Origin: Canna indica
Lineage: Eukaryota > Streptophyta > Magnoliopsida > Zingiberales > Cannaceae
Direction: 5' to 3'
DNA: 64,000 nt
Assembly: GCA_034359265.1 (NCBI GenBank)
Contig: CP136890.1
Span: 52,879,501-52,943,500, forward strand
Below, in pieces: positions 1 to 10,974 of this stretch; the stretch's first letter is position 1; the number at the start of each line of letters is the position of its first letter. The notes under the pieces are model-generated. The model did no database searches. It saw only the letters and a list, made by a program, of their open reading frames with translations, and had not been told where the DNA came from. The position numbers and the translations under genes were made by a program.

Positions 1-93
1 AATAAAAACTAGGTAGCATGATGTTTAGGGAGCGAATGGTTCGTAAATGCAATAATAACGTGTAATAAAAATTCTAAAAAATTTCTAAAGGTG

Positions 94-105
94 GCTCTGA
101 TACCA
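94..105 (-). other. Primer binding site of a Ty1/copia element
   Basis: On the minus strand this reads TGGTATCAGAGC, the sequence complementary to the 3' end of initiator methionine tRNA that many plant LTR retrotransposons use to prime reverse transcription. It lies 5 bases from the end of the LTR that starts at 111. The internal part of the element must therefore extend leftward out of the window. Seen directly; the assignment to copia is inferred from the LTR. Confidence 0.8.
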
Positions 106-110
106 TTTCT

Positions 111-2290
111 TGGGATAGGAATCGAAAATGTAGCGGAAAAAGAAATTTAAAAAATTTAAACTGTCCCGAAAACAACGATCTACTTTAGCAATCTTTAAGG
201 AATTCAATCTATGAGTAGAAGGAGAAGACGCACACGTGCACGTCCTCCAACGTAAGTCCACACCAAGCGCCTCGCAACAAAGGGGCAGCGAACACTGGGA
301 CTCGTTGTGGCTCAACGGAGAGGATATCTCAACCCCAAAATGCACCAAGGCGAAGCCAGCCCTTCCACCAAGAACCGAACACCAAAAGGGAGGAAAAGGG
401 GATGAGAAAACAACAGAACGAGAAGGTAGACGAAGGAATACCTCGCTATCCTTCTTGGACTCCTCTATGAAGGTGAAGAAGGCGGCACACCCAAGAAGAA
501 GACATCTTCGATTTGGCTTCGCAAAAATCGGGGATGGAGGATCTTGATGGCTGGCCACCCATGGAGATCAAAAGGAGTTCTTTGGAGTCTTTCTCTTCAA
601 GAAGCCCCTCAAGAATCCAATCCTTAATCTTCTCCAAGATCAATAACCAAATTGCTTAACCCCCTTGAAGGAGGTTAGGCCACCTATTTATAGGGGTCAT
701 GGGCGGCTACAAGAGTAGACCCGGCCCCCTTAAAAGTCTCTACACGGAATTCAAAATTCCAGAGTTTGCCTCCAACGCAATGATTTATATTTAATGGATA
801 TATATTAAATTCAAAATTAATTAAATCCAAATAAATATAAACTTTAATTTATCTCCATAAATTAAGAGCCTATAATAATTATCTAAATAAACCAATCCCC
901 TAAACAATAGGTAAGAGGTTCATCTAAATAATTTAAATTCCTATTAATTAATAGAATTATGATTTATCCTCATAAATCATATATCTATTTTTATGATTTA
1001 TCTCAATAAATTAATTCATATTAAATAGAATTTATCCAAATTAATTAATTCCTAATTAATAGGTTAGGCTCATGATTAGAGACTAATTTTCCCACCATGT
1101 ATATTTGATTCAAAATCAAATTGTATTTAATTCATGATTAAATACAATCCCCGTCAAGTGGTTAATTAAATATTTAATTCAAACGAGATCCGTCATCGAT
1201 TTGTAGCATGTCCATGCTAGTAGACATATAATGTTGCATTCAAACTCTATCTCATAAAGCCCGTTACGAGGTTAGCCTATTGTATGTGACCCATTGGATC
1301 CCACACTAAGCAAGTAGTGAGTTGTGCATAACGGAGAGTCGGATACGATAAAGCGACTTCTATTCGAATCTTACGAGCCTCCACTAAACCCCTTTAGTGT
1401 GGTCGTGAGAGACTCCACTCTCAAGTCAAGATTGATGTCTTGTAACGTGTCATGACTACCCGGATAGTGTGAGGTTCAATGTGCATAGACCTAACGCCCT
1501 TCGGTGATTAGTTACCGTACAACTAAATCCCTTAGTTACAATGTCCCGAAGTCGGCTAGGGTACGGAAGAAGTGTCAAATCCTAATACCGATTCATATGT
1601 ATTCCACCTACCAAGATGTCGTCTCAATAATGAAATGTCAAAAACATCTTCGTGACTTTTATGTCTGCTTTGGCCAGAGATTGCCAAGTCGACACTTGCA
1701 GAGACACATAGGACATTATCTCCTCTCACTAGGAGTAACTGATTCCATGTTGGTTGCTCACCTACCTCCACGAATGCTTTCCCATGCCTAATAGTATCCA
1801 GCACATGACGCTAAGAGCCACGTAGGGATAGAACCAAAGTAATGGGTCGTCATTAAGGACTGCTTGCACCTACTATCACCCGAGGAACATCCTATTGACA
1901 CTCATGTAAGGATTCCATTTTATGTTCCTCGTGCAGGTCCGTTAAGTGAACTCATTCCCTAATGAGCACATGCACTAGTACACTAATGACGGCTCATATG
2001 TAACTATGAGATCAGCTATCCCTTATCGTATAGGGCATATACCAAGTGCACTAGGTCTATCCAAAATCACTGATTCCCTAATTGGTGATCCTACAACTAG
2101 GAATATTTAGAACATGAGCATCTAGATTTCAGGACTCACTGGCATGATCTCATCACGGCCTCAGAATTATTTGCCCGGGTTCATAGGGTTCATCACAATC
2201 TTTATGAATAAAGATGTAGCATATGATGAAAAAGTTGCCTTATTAAGTTGATTACCCTTGAATAGTCCCTAAACGTGTGATTGGCTCAAG
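111..2290 (-). mobile_element. 5' LTR of a Ty1/copia-type retrotransposon (internal region outside the window)
   Basis: The element runs on the minus strand. Its LTR ends next to the primer binding site at 94-105 and contains a TATA box at about 683-693, so the segment below 683 is R/U5 and the segment above is U3. No host-like reading frame is present; the open frames at 85-643 and 1504-1804 are short and have no recognisable domain. Between about 780 and 1200 the U3 side is very AT-rich. The far boundary is uncertain: it must lie below 2310, where a CACTA transposase remnant begins, and I place it near 2270-2295. The copia assignment rests on LTR layout and primer site, not on a pol gene, which is not in the window. 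Confidence 0.65.
682..694 (-). promoter_or_regulatory. TATA box of the copia LTR
   Basis: The minus strand reads CCTATAAATAGGTGG, a close match to the plant TATA consensus. It lies inside the LTR with a pyrimidine-rich stretch downstream, as expected for the retrotransposon promoter. Transcription would run leftward. Confidence 0.65.
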
Positions 2291-2309
2291 GGCACTATTC
2301 CTTTCAAGT

Positions 2310-2546
2310 ATACCATTGATAAAGCATGCAATCCGATCAAACGCAACCCGCTGATATTACAATCGGACTTGATGTTTAGGAGTTGCGTCATTGCCGAAAA
2401 TCTTGTATATTTAGGATAATTCTCATACAAAGGTTCATCGACGGCTTTCAACATGGTAAACTTCTACAGCCTCCTTATTCGGCAATTCAATCTGTATCAC
2501 TGGTTGTTCTTTAGTGACTTCAACTGTCGTAGTATCAAGGTTGTAT
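2310..2546 (-). pseudogene. CACTA (En/Spm) transposase fragment
   Basis: The minus strand encodes about 75 residues closely resembling residues about 160-250 of the larger CACTA transposase at 47761-49056 in this window. Shared stretches include DEPLYEN, KYTRFSAMTQLLNIK and DCNISG. The frame is broken: the upstream part (IELPNKEA) lies in a different frame from the DEPLYEN part, and the frame shifts again after DCNISG. Both flanks are LTR sequence. It is a relic of a CACTA element broken up by later insertions; the degraded CACTA end at about 4266 may belong to the same element. Confidence 0.8.
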
Positions 2547-2550
2547 CATG

Positions 2551-3363
2551 GAAACTAGTGTTATCAAAGGGACGACTCAAGAAATGCTATGAGAATGATC
2601 AAGATTGACTCGATCAATGGAAGCTTAGATAAAGGGTGGAAGGCTTGCTTAGTCTTCTATTTGTAAGCCTTGAGGAGATGTCATGAAACAACCACCTCAA
2701 CAGGCGAAAAATTAGTTGTTTTCGCCGTCTGGTCGTAGGTCCGGTCGATCGTTCGGTCGACCGACTTGCCTATTGCCAAAGTTAATAACTTTAAAACATA
2801 AATATTATATAAGGATTACCCCCCATTTGGATTCAATAAAAATATCTAAAATATCAAAATCCTTAAGAATCAAAATATAGTTTTTGGGGTCTAGTACAAA
2901 TTTCCGAAAAACAAAAATTTTCTAATCTCCCGTGTCAAATATGGGTATGCTAAAGGATTCTAAAAATTCCTTAAAAATATCTCGTTATCTAGTTTTTACC
3001 CAATGAACAATTACCGCCATTTTTTGTGTCAAGAAAATAGCCCTCCAATGAGCTCCCTAGGCTTAGTGAATTTCAGGGCGGTTTCCGGGTTTTCATATTT
3101 TGGGATTTGGGTTTAGTTTTTGGGTTCTTTGCATCATAAAAGAGGATTACAACACAAGATAGACACCCTAAACCTAAACTCTATCTTCTCGAAGAATCCC
3201 GAGCGTCGACGAGCGTCCTTGCCTATTTCTTTGATTTTTTCGATCGCGGATGTCGTGCGCTAACCGACTTGGAACCTGAAAGATTTCTCAATGAAACATT
3301 AGTTCCATGTTTGTTATCATTAAAACCGAGATTAAGACCAAGGTATAAAACCTTTGTCTAACA
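2551..3363 (-). mobile_element. Truncated 3' LTR of a SIRE-type copia element, with polypurine tract
   Basis: The minus-strand sequence beginning TGTTAGACAAAGG at 3363 aligns over several hundred bases with the solo LTR that starts at 61925 on the plus strand (TGTTGGCATAAGG). A polypurine tract (TAGGGGGAGAT, 3364-3374) sits directly before it, marking it as a 3' LTR in minus orientation. The far part of the LTR is missing: similarity fades near 2700 and CACTA transposase sequence begins by 2546. Only about 180 bp of AT-rich sequence follows the tract before a different repeat, so the internal region was deleted. The SIRE/Maximus label is inferred from the general form of the complete copy. 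Confidence 0.7.
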
Positions 3364-3377
3364 ATCTCCCCCTAATC

Positions 3378-3555
3378 TAAATTTAATCTAACAACAAAAA
3401 AACTTAATTTATCTACAATTAACAGATAAAATCTATAATTAATATGTAATAAATCTACAATTAACAGATAATTAATCTAAAATTAATCTATAATAAATTA
3501 ATCTACAGATAATAAATAAACATAAAGAAATTAAAACCTAAATCAAGCAATAGCC
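3378..3555. other. AT-rich stretch with short direct repeats
   Basis: The stretch is built from repeats of the form ATCTAcAATTAAcAGATAA. It lies between the polypurine tract and the CACTA-like end and has no coding potential. It could be a remnant of retrotransposon internal sequence. Confidence 0.4.
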
Positions 3556-3559
3556 AACA

Positions 3560-4266
3560 GTTATTGTCGGCTACTGTTCCATCTTTTTAGGGCCGAGGGA
3601 TTCGGCCCCACCAGTGTGTAGACGCCGACACTGGCGGTGGCGATCAAATGGGGGACATCGGCGGAGATGATACCTCAAGGGCCGGGGCAGCGCGCGGCGA
3701 CGGCAGTAGTGACAGCACCGACGACGGGCGATGACGGGCGGCGATCGCAGCGGCGAGGCACGGCAGCTAGAGCGGGCGGCAACAGCAATGGCGACAGCAG
3801 TGGGAGAGAAGAAAAGAAGGAGAAGAGGAAGGGTCGGGCGTGAACGCAAATAAAAGGTCTATCACCGACAGCCCTCTAGCCATTGGTAAATCGTGGATTA
3901 CTACTAAGTATATCATCAACAACCGACGTAGCCCTCTCTAAGTCATCGGTGACGTATTTTTTATTTTCGTGCCGCGTTTACACCATCAATTAATAAGCGA
4001 CGACCGCTGTTAGCCGTGGCTAATGACTTATTTATATCACTAACGGCTTTCGGGCCTCCGCTAAGCTGTCGGTACTAAGTTATTTTATTTCGTGCCCCGT
4101 GCGTGCCATCAGCTATGAGCGATGGCCTTAGGTGGTCGTATGCGAGCCGTAACTGATTTGGTTACATCAGCCACAACCGTTGCGATCGTCGAAAAGCCTT
4201 GAATAGTTCTGACGGCCTAGGCGTCCGTCAGTGAGCCCCATGGCTAATAGTCAATATTCTAGTAGT
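3560..4266. mobile_element. Degraded end of a CACTA transposon
   Basis: The segment ends in TTCTAGTAGT at 4257-4266, matching the terminal TTTCTAGTAGTG of the intact CACTA element at 45519-50089 apart from the final base. The preceding 700 bp contain many short GC-rich motifs such as CCGACAGCCCT, GCCGTCGGT and GACGGCC in both orientations, typical of CACTA subterminal regions where transposase-associated proteins bind. The open frames over 3571-3849 are low-complexity Arg/Ala-rich translations of this repeat sequence and are not taken as genes. The other end of this element was not found. Confidence 0.5.
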
Positions 4267-4269
4267 TTT

Positions 4270-4831
4270 TAATTAAAAAATAGTGATATATTTTTTGTCT
4301 AAAATATTTTGATAGACTCTAGGACTTTTTTTATTATCACATATATATTTTTTATTAATTAAATTTTATTTATTATAATTATAAAATTATTATAAACAAA
4401 AGTCTCTAACTCATTAGAGACTTTTGTGCAAAGTCTATAATAGCTTCATAATTTTTTTAAAAAATATTTGAATTTATGAAATAATTTTTTAATGATACAA
4501 AAGAGATATTATGATCCAATAATATATTTTACATCAAAATATTTTATAATTTTTAATTTAAATTTAAATTTATAGACTTTGTGAAAAGTCTTTAATGCAT
4601 TAGAGAGTTTAAAATATATTTTTTATACTTTAATATCTCATTTTCTCATAAAAAATATTTTATAAATTTAAATTATTTTTTAATTTTTGTCCAAAATCTC
4701 TAATAGTTATAGACTTTGGCCTAGGGGTAAAATGGGTATCCAATACACTAAATTTTGATTTTGAGAATTTTGATTTCTAAAATTTGGATTTGGGGAATTT
4801 CCCTCTCCCAAAATTTGGTTTTGGGAAATTA

Positions 4832-4862
<31 letters not shown>

Positions 4863-5400
4863 GACATTGTCGGTTATATGAATAATTTTTAAAAATAAAT
4901 AAATAAAGATATATATAATTTGGATGATTATTTTTTGAAGTATATAAAAATACGACATCTGTTGGTTTATCTTTGTTTGTTTTGAGTTTTTAAGTTACTT
5001 ATTTGATGTAAAATTACAATAATTCTACTACTAAAATGTATTACATAATATATTTAATTAAATATGAATATAAATGTCAAATCATTCTTAATTCTGTAGT
5101 TAAAATACTCTATCAAAGGGTTCAACTCTCTGCGATTGCAGTATTTTTTAACTTATTTTTAAATAAAGTTATTATATGGGCCGAATTGTGTAAGGCATGG
5201 CCCGAATAGCAATGAGCTTGCTCTGGGCCAAGGCTAGGTTGGCATCAGTCTGATCGATGGTTGACGGCAAGGATTTTTATGCTTTCAAATTTGTATTGCT
5301 TCGATATATCCAATTGGCTTTTGGATTTGTGCCATTTCAATTTCAACGATCACACTCAAAATTACTTCTATTAGTACGTTAACTGGATGGTTAATCAAAG
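4270..5400. other. AT-rich intergenic stretch without recognisable gene
   Basis: I see poly-A/T-rich sequence, the ATT microsatellite at 4831-4862 and several near-repeats of AAAATTTGG(A/T)TTTGGG around 4750-4830. No reading frame with a domain and no terminal repeats were found. Confidence 0.6.
4831..4862. repeat. (ATT)n microsatellite
   Basis: About ten uninterrupted ATT units are visible. On the other strand they give an asparagine run in an otherwise meaningless frame. Confidence 0.9.
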
Positions 5401-5409
5401 ACAAAGCAT

Positions 5410-5956
5410 CCGCCGTGAAAACAGATAACAAATCTTTTTTTCAAAATTTGATTGGTTGGATTGAATTAGTTGAGAATGGATCAAATATAATAAAAATCCC
5501 ACTGAATTCTCTAAACGATCATTTTTTTTTTATATGGCCCTTTTCAAAAAGACATTTCCAAAAAATGATCTTTCTTATAATCTTAATAAAATCTAGTCAA
5601 AAGAAAATATTTTTGAACAAAATTATCCTAAAAAATACCCGACCCATATGATGGGAACTCGGGATACCCAATCCGCACGATAAAAAAAAAACCTGAGATA
5701 TCTGACCCGTATGATGGAAAACCCAAGATACTATCCGGCTTTAAAAAGAAGCGGAAGAAGTAAGCAAAGACATAGAAATGAATGGATTGGGAGAAAGAAA
5801 AAAAGAGAACAAGGCAAGAGTACAACACCCATAGCATACTTCTTTTCTGGCTTATTTTCTCGCATTTTCGAGATATTTTTTTTGTTCATTCTTGATTTTT
5901 TTTCGTTGTTTCATGTTCATTCTTTTCTGGCTTGTTTCTATGTCTTCATGGTTTCA
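5410..5956 (+). repeat. Left part of a low-copy dispersed repeat family
   Basis: This stretch aligns with 61195-61580 near the right end of the window. Shared signatures include a run resembling GACCCGTATGATGGAAAA, a purine-rich GAAAGAAAAAAAGAGAAC block and the text CATACTTCTTTTCTGG followed by ATTTTCGAG. The two copies have the same orientation and are about 55 kb apart. No terminal inverted repeat was recognised. The family leads into the tandem repeat at 5957 and then a DUF1985-like frame, so it may be the promoter end of a Mutator-like element, but that is inference. Confidence 0.6.
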
Positions 5957-7608
5957 GGGTTTTTCGAGTTGTTAGGGTTTTCCAAGTCTTCGTGGGTTGG
6001 TGGTGGCATGAGTACAACACCCATAGCAAACACCCTAGAATGAGTGTAAAATTCATGTCTCGAGTTGTCCTGGATTGTCGGCATCTAGGACGGGGTGTGT
6101 TACCTTTGTCCCTTATTGTTAGCGTATGGACGAGTTGTTCCTGAGTTAGTGACACCCGAACGGTTATTGTGTCTGTTTCAAGAACCCATCCAGGTGTCAT
6201 CAACTTGGGACAACCCAAGAACAACCTATCCATATGCCAACAACAAGGAACAAAGATAACACACCCCGCCCTCAATGTCGACAACCCAAGAAAACTCGCC
6301 AATGTAATCAACAACCCAAGACAAAGACAAAACACTCTTCCCTTGTATCTTTGTTTGCTCACGTGATTTTTATTTGTGCTGCCAATGCCTTACAGGGAAG
6401 AGGAGAACCTTGAACAATACCTGGTTCTTGTCAAAGATGATTGGGGTGTCGACTTTACTATGATGATTGACCACGAGGCTAAATTGTATATGTTGCATGG
6501 GTTGGTTTCAGGGTTTTTCGAGTTGTTAGAGTTTTCCAAGTTTTCGTGGGTTGGTGGTGGCATGAGTACAACACCCATAGCAAATACCCTAGAATGAGTG
6601 TAAAATTCATGTCCCGAGTTGTCCTGGATTGTCGGCATCTAGGACGGGGTGTGTTACCTTTGTCCCTTATTGTTAGCGTATGGACGAGTTGTTCCTGAGT
6701 TAGTGACACCCGAACGGGTTATTGTGTCTGTTTCAAGAACCCATCCAGGTGTCATCAACTTGGGACAACCCAAGAACAACCTATCCATATGCCAACAACA
6801 AGGAACAAAGATAACACACCACGCCCTCAATGTCGACAACCCAAGAAAACTCGCCAATGTAATCAACAACCCGAGACAAAGACAAAACACTCTTCCCTTG
6901 TATCTTTGTTTGCTCACGTGATTTTTATTTGTGCTGCAAATGCCTTACAGGGAAGATGAGAACCTTGAACAATACCTGGTTCTTGTCAAAGATGATTGGG
7001 GTGTCGACTTTACTATGATGATTGACCACGAGGCTAAATTGTATATGTTGCGTGGGTTGGTTTCAAGGTTTTTCGAGTTGTTAGGGTTTTCCAAGTCTTC
7101 GTGGGTTGGTGGTGGCATGAGTACAACACCCATAGCAAACACCCTAGAATGAGTGTAAAATTCATGTCCCGAGTTGTCCTGGATTGTCGGCATCTAGGAT
7201 GGGGTGTGTTACCTTTGTCCCTTATTGTTAGCGTATGGACGGGTTGTTCCTGAGTTAGTGACACCCGAACGGGTTATTGTGTCTGTTTCAAGAACCCATC
7301 CAGGTGTCATCAACTTGGGACAACCCAAGAACAACCTATCCATATGCCAACAACAAGGAACAAAGATAACACACCCCGCCCTCAATGTCGACAACCCAAG
7401 AAAACTCGTCAATGTAATCAACAACCCGAGACAAAGACAAAACACTCTTCCCTTGTATCTCTGTTTGCTCACGTGATTTTTATTTGTGCTGCCAATGCCT
7501 TACAGGGAAGAGGAGAACCTTGAACAATACCTGATTCTTGTCAAAGATGATTGGGGTGTCGACTTTACTATGATGATTGACCACGAGGCTAAATTGTATA
7601 TGTTGCGT
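5957..7608 (+). repeat. Three tandem units of about 555 bp
   Basis: Units start at 5957, 6511 and 7066 and are nearly identical, differing by scattered substitutions. Each carries the phrase TTTCGAGTTGTTAG, a segment with CAACACCCATAGCAAA, and near its end a short open frame containing YREEENLEQYL and DWGVDFTMMIDHEAKLYML. In the first two units the frame runs into the start of the next unit. In the last it continues into REIHTIMTQSYNEEF, which looks like the original sequence. A single diverged copy of the first part lies at 61600-61919. The near identity implies recent duplication by unequal exchange. Confidence 0.9.
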
Positions 7609-7699
7609 GAGATACACACTATTATGACCCAATCGTACAACGAAGAGTTCACCGCACTTACGGGATCATGATTCAATAGACTACTGGGCGTTAACCCGA

Positions 7700-8145
7700 A
7701 TATATAGCCGCCTAAACTCAAATGTTGTGCATTTTGTATTGTCTCAGAGAATAAAATAGGTAGACACTCATGGTAATGAGTTTTGGTTTGCCTTTGGGAA
7801 CACTAAGGTGTGATTCTCGATGGAGGAGTTCTGCCTTGTGACAGGCTCAAATTTGCAAAACATTGGAGGCCATCATAAGAAGACATTATGAGAAGGCAAC
7901 CGATGGAATACACCAGCAATATTGGCCTGATGAAGAGGGCAATGAGCTAAAGGAACTTAAGCAGCTATTTGAGAATCCCATTGGCCAAAATGGGAATTAT
8001 GAAAGTGAGAGAGAGAGAGGTGAAATAAAGCTTGCCTTTCTACTGATGTCACAATGCATGCTTTTTGGGTTGACATGAGAGCAGCGATGCAACCACGGGC
8101 TTCGATGCTAGTGGAGAACATTCCGGAGTGCAATGAATTTCCTTG
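7700..8145 (+). pseudogene. DUF1985-like reading frame, broken
   Basis: In one frame the sequence reads VVHFVLSQRI, then a stop, then GNEFWFAFGNTKV, a stop, and FSMEEFCLVTGSN. Further on come KLAFLLMSQCMLF and, in another frame, MLVENIPECNEFPWG. This order (hydrophobic helix, F-W-F-x-x-G, F-S-x-x-E-F-x-L-V-T-G, K-L-A-x-L-L, then F-P-W-G) resembles DUF1985 proteins, found in plants mostly in Mutator-like elements that also carry Ulp1-type proteases. In-frame stops and at least one frame change show it is inactive. The sequence after FPWG at about 8155 is replaced by the hairpin-rich insert. Recognition is by motif order only. Confidence 0.5.
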
Positions 8146-8159
8146 GGGTACCCTCGTCA

Positions 8160-8610
8160 GCACGGGTCGGAACGTCCTGGTCATCCCAGTTTGGGCCGAC
8201 CCAAAAATTCGGGGAAAATCCCATCTCGGTTCAAAATCGAGATGGGACCGGGACAAATATGTTTGTCCCGATTAAAAACCGGGACATGACCGGGACAACA
8301 TGAAAATAAATGGGATTGTCCCGACCCGGCCCGGCCCGGTTTATGATATAAGTAATATAAATCATGTAATATTAATTTTTTGGGACACCATAATACAATA
8401 CACTATTAATTATTTAATGCAGATAATATTTTTATTTTGTAAGAAAAATAATATTAACAAATTCGAGATGTCTCAGTCCTATCCCAATCTTGCCCCAAAA
8501 AATTCGGGATGGGGCAAAATCATACTTTATATTTGGGACTGGGATCGGGATGCATATTTGCGTCCCGACTCAAAATCGGGACGGGATCGGCACATAGCAA
8601 ATCCCGACTC
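8160..8610. repeat. Hairpin-rich GGGAC repeat, probably a degraded MITE
   Basis: The segment contains perfect stems: TCCCATCTCG/CGAGATGGGA at 8219-8228 and 8238-8247 with a 9-base loop, and CGTCCCGA/TCGGGACG at 8561-8568 and 8576-8583. Many copies of CGGGAC and GTCCCG in both orientations flank an AT-rich centre at 8335-8470. This recalls short non-autonomous hAT-type elements, but I could not find terminal inverted repeats with a target duplication. It appears to interrupt the DUF1985-like frame. Confidence 0.4.
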
Positions 8611-8614
8611 AAAC

Positions 8615-9401
8615 TCATGCCTATTGTGTACGAGGAATGTTTGTTTTGGTTCGAGAATGATGGGAGTTCACCTAAAGAAAGCAAGAAGGACAAAGTTACT
8701 GTTGGGAGAATGTCATTGTATCGATGCCCACACGACTTTGTATGGCATCCTGGTAATTTTATTTGTTATAATTAATTACATGCTCCATTTTAGTTCGAAG
8801 TATGTTAGTTAATCCTTATAATTGTGATAATTATTGTAGTTCTAGGACTAGAGGCCATTCCAGCTATTTGACAACTGATATGTAACGAACCACGACCCAG
8901 TCATTCTAATTGTTTGCACATGCTGAATTGGATAATGCAAAAGAAGCCGAATGGTTTGCACAAGACTATTTCTAAAATGGAAACATATAGACATCAAGTA
9001 TCAATCTAAGATATTTGCTATGAATAACTTGTTTACTATTTTTGGACTTATGGCTTTTTGTCGTCACTTGTAGTTACGTGCAGTATAGTCTTTAGAGCTC
9101 ACAAAGGATGAGATGCAGGAGGCTTACAGGGTCAATATTGATGAGGATGAATAACAAGGGGGGAGATATGATCCTAGTTTGACTAGTTAGACTTTTGTCA
9201 AGAAGTCCCTACACCTCACATCCCAGGAAGAACATCCTAGATCACCACGGTACATCCCCGAAATAACCTTACACCTTGTAGAGGACATCAAAGATACAAT
9301 AAATTCTCAAAACCAACAAACCCTCGAAACCCACTGCAAAACAACACGATAATGAAAAAACCAACAACGAAACATGGGTCTTCATCAAATGTAGAAAAAA
9401 T
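8615..9401 (+). other. Possible remnant of the interrupted host repeat, no clear gene
   Basis: A short frame at 8615-8775 contains CLFWFENDGSSPKESKKDK and RMSLYRCPHDFVWHPG; no domain is recognised. From 9100 a broken frame reads DEMQEAYRVNIDEDE, then SLHLTSQEEHPRSPRY and ITLHLVEDIKDTIN before the Tat-like insertion at 9407. The sequence may continue beyond that insertion at 19361. Function unknown. Confidence 0.3.
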
Positions 9402-9406
9402 GCAGG

Positions 9407-9740
9407 TGGACTGGACTAGAACTATTGGGTCCGGTAGGATTAGACCTAGCAGCGCCCCAAAATCAAACTCGAGCCGAACCAGACAGACGGCTTTGCCTAG
9501 GGGATTAACCTAGCCATATTCTTAAACCTGACTTGAGCCAGGCTAGATGGCTCTGCCGAAGGCTCCACCCGATCATACAAGGACATCCACGTCCTTTCTT
9601 ATCATAAGGGATACGCCATTACAAGCATGTCATCTCCGGGATCAGCCTCGACCCATTCTGAGCAATAACCTCTCGAGATTGTCGGGTGGTGTCATAACCA
9701 CCACCTGTAATAAATACAGACATGACACGCCGCATGAACA
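9407..9740 (+). repeat. 5' LTR of the Tat-like element
   Basis: It starts TGGACTGGACTAGAA and matches 18895-19210 closely, including AGCAGCGCCCCA, CCATATTCTTAAACCTGACTT and GGATCAGCCTCGACCCATTC. About 130 bp present at the end of the 3' copy are missing here. It ends in AACA directly before the primer site. Confidence 0.75.
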
Positions 9741-9758
9741 TTTGGCGCCCACCATGGG
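9741..9758 (+). other. Primer binding site of the Tat-like element
   Basis: The sequence TTTGGCGCCCACCATGGG follows the LTR end immediately. TTGGCGCC-type primer sites are characteristic of Athila and Tat lineages, unlike the TGGTATCAGAGC site of the other elements here. Confidence 0.7.
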
Positions 9759-9784
9759 GCCAAGTAAAACTTACCTCCCCCACA

Positions 9785-10966
9785 ATGGTTGGAACCCAGA
9801 GACAAGTGATCGCCGCCGCATGCCAACGACAACGACCTAACGGCGACGATCATCCACAACCTAGTGATGCTGAAACACCAAGGAGCGATGCTCCAGCACC
9901 AGTCCAACCTCCCCCAAAAGAACCCCAGGCGTCGGATAAACAACTTGGAGGCAAAAAAACCAATTGTTAGCAACCCAGGTCGAGATGTTGACATGGTTCT
10001 GGGGATAACCCCCCGGCTGACCACGACCGCTGTCGCTCGGAGCGGGAAGAAAGCAATTCCACTTAGAAAGGAGGAACCCGATTTTCGTCCTCCACGACGG
10101 GGTCTCGAGCACACCCCATCAGGAAAAGGAGAGAGATCCCAAAGCCAAGGAGGTCGCTACTGCCCTTCTATTAATGCGGGACCTTTCACAGAGCACAGCA
10201 TGGCAACACGCCTCCCATCGAAGAGCAAATTGCCCACCATTCTAACGCCCTATGATGGTATGGGCAACCCTACACTACACCTGATGACGTTCAGGACCTT
10301 GATGCTCTACCACAAAGCAACCGACCCCGCACTATGTAGAGATTTTCCAACTTTTCTAGAAAAACCACTTTACTGTGGTTTGCTTCCCTACCGCCGAGGT
10401 CAATGAACTCATTCGAGGACCTCTCCCACGTCTTCCTCAACCGGATCACCACATCACGAGTCTACCACAAAACGGAGAACGCCCTCCACTATGTCAGGCA
10501 AGGGCAACATGAGCCCCTAAGGGAATACATAAGTAGGTTTCAGACTTGCGGCCAAAACCTAGGAGAAAGCCGCCAGCTACATAGAGATGGAAGAACTCCG
10601 AGAAGTCAAAAAGGCCAACAGAAAAAACCTCAAGGTCGCTATCAAAGATAAAAAAACCCAAAAGAGTGGATAGAAAAAGCGAAGATTGCAGCCGCCACGA
10701 GCAAAACAATGGCAAAGGGCCAAGATCGCCGCCTCACCCGAATGCTCGATTTGAAACGATCTTTCAATAATAGAAAGGAGACTATCCTTCTCAACCTCTA
10801 CCACCTAAAGCTTATTAGGTACCCCGCCAACGCGGGAAAGCAAAAGCTATCACCCAACATCGATATGAGCAAGAAGTGTGCCTTCCAAGACACCTATAGA
10901 CACACCACCGAGGACTGTGCGGTACTCAGCGACCAACTTGAAGATATGGTCCGGCAGGATACCTAG
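9785..10966 (+). pseudogene. gag: Tat-type gag, frameshifted
   Basis: Three frames together give a retrotransposon Gag. The middle part has LTPYDGMGNPTLHLMTFRTLM and ATDPALCRDFPTFLEK. After a frame change near 10360 it continues NSFEDLSHVFLNRI and QHEPLREYISRFQ, matching the order of the retrotransposon gag family. The C-terminal end carries a Cys/His motif around KKCAFQDTYRHTTEDCAVL, typical of Tat Gag, which packages element RNA. Another frame change lies near 9960 and a stop near 10650. The ATG at 9785 is the first plausible start, about 25 bp after the primer site. Sequence after 10975 is replaced by repeat DNA where the protease should begin. Confidence 0.75.
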
Positions 10967-10974
10967 ACAAATAC

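Noticed and set aside
85..643. Overlapping open frames at the left edge that could be taken as a gene
   Set aside because: They lie inside a copia LTR next to its primer site and have no recognisable domain.
3571..3849. GC-rich Arg/Ala/Ser-rich open frames on both strands
   Set aside because: They are low-complexity translations of CACTA subterminal repeats with no domain.
5928..7476. Repeated open frames of 70-140 codons on both strands
   Set aside because: They arise from the 555-bp tandem repeat, contradict each other in frame, and the repeat explains their similarity.
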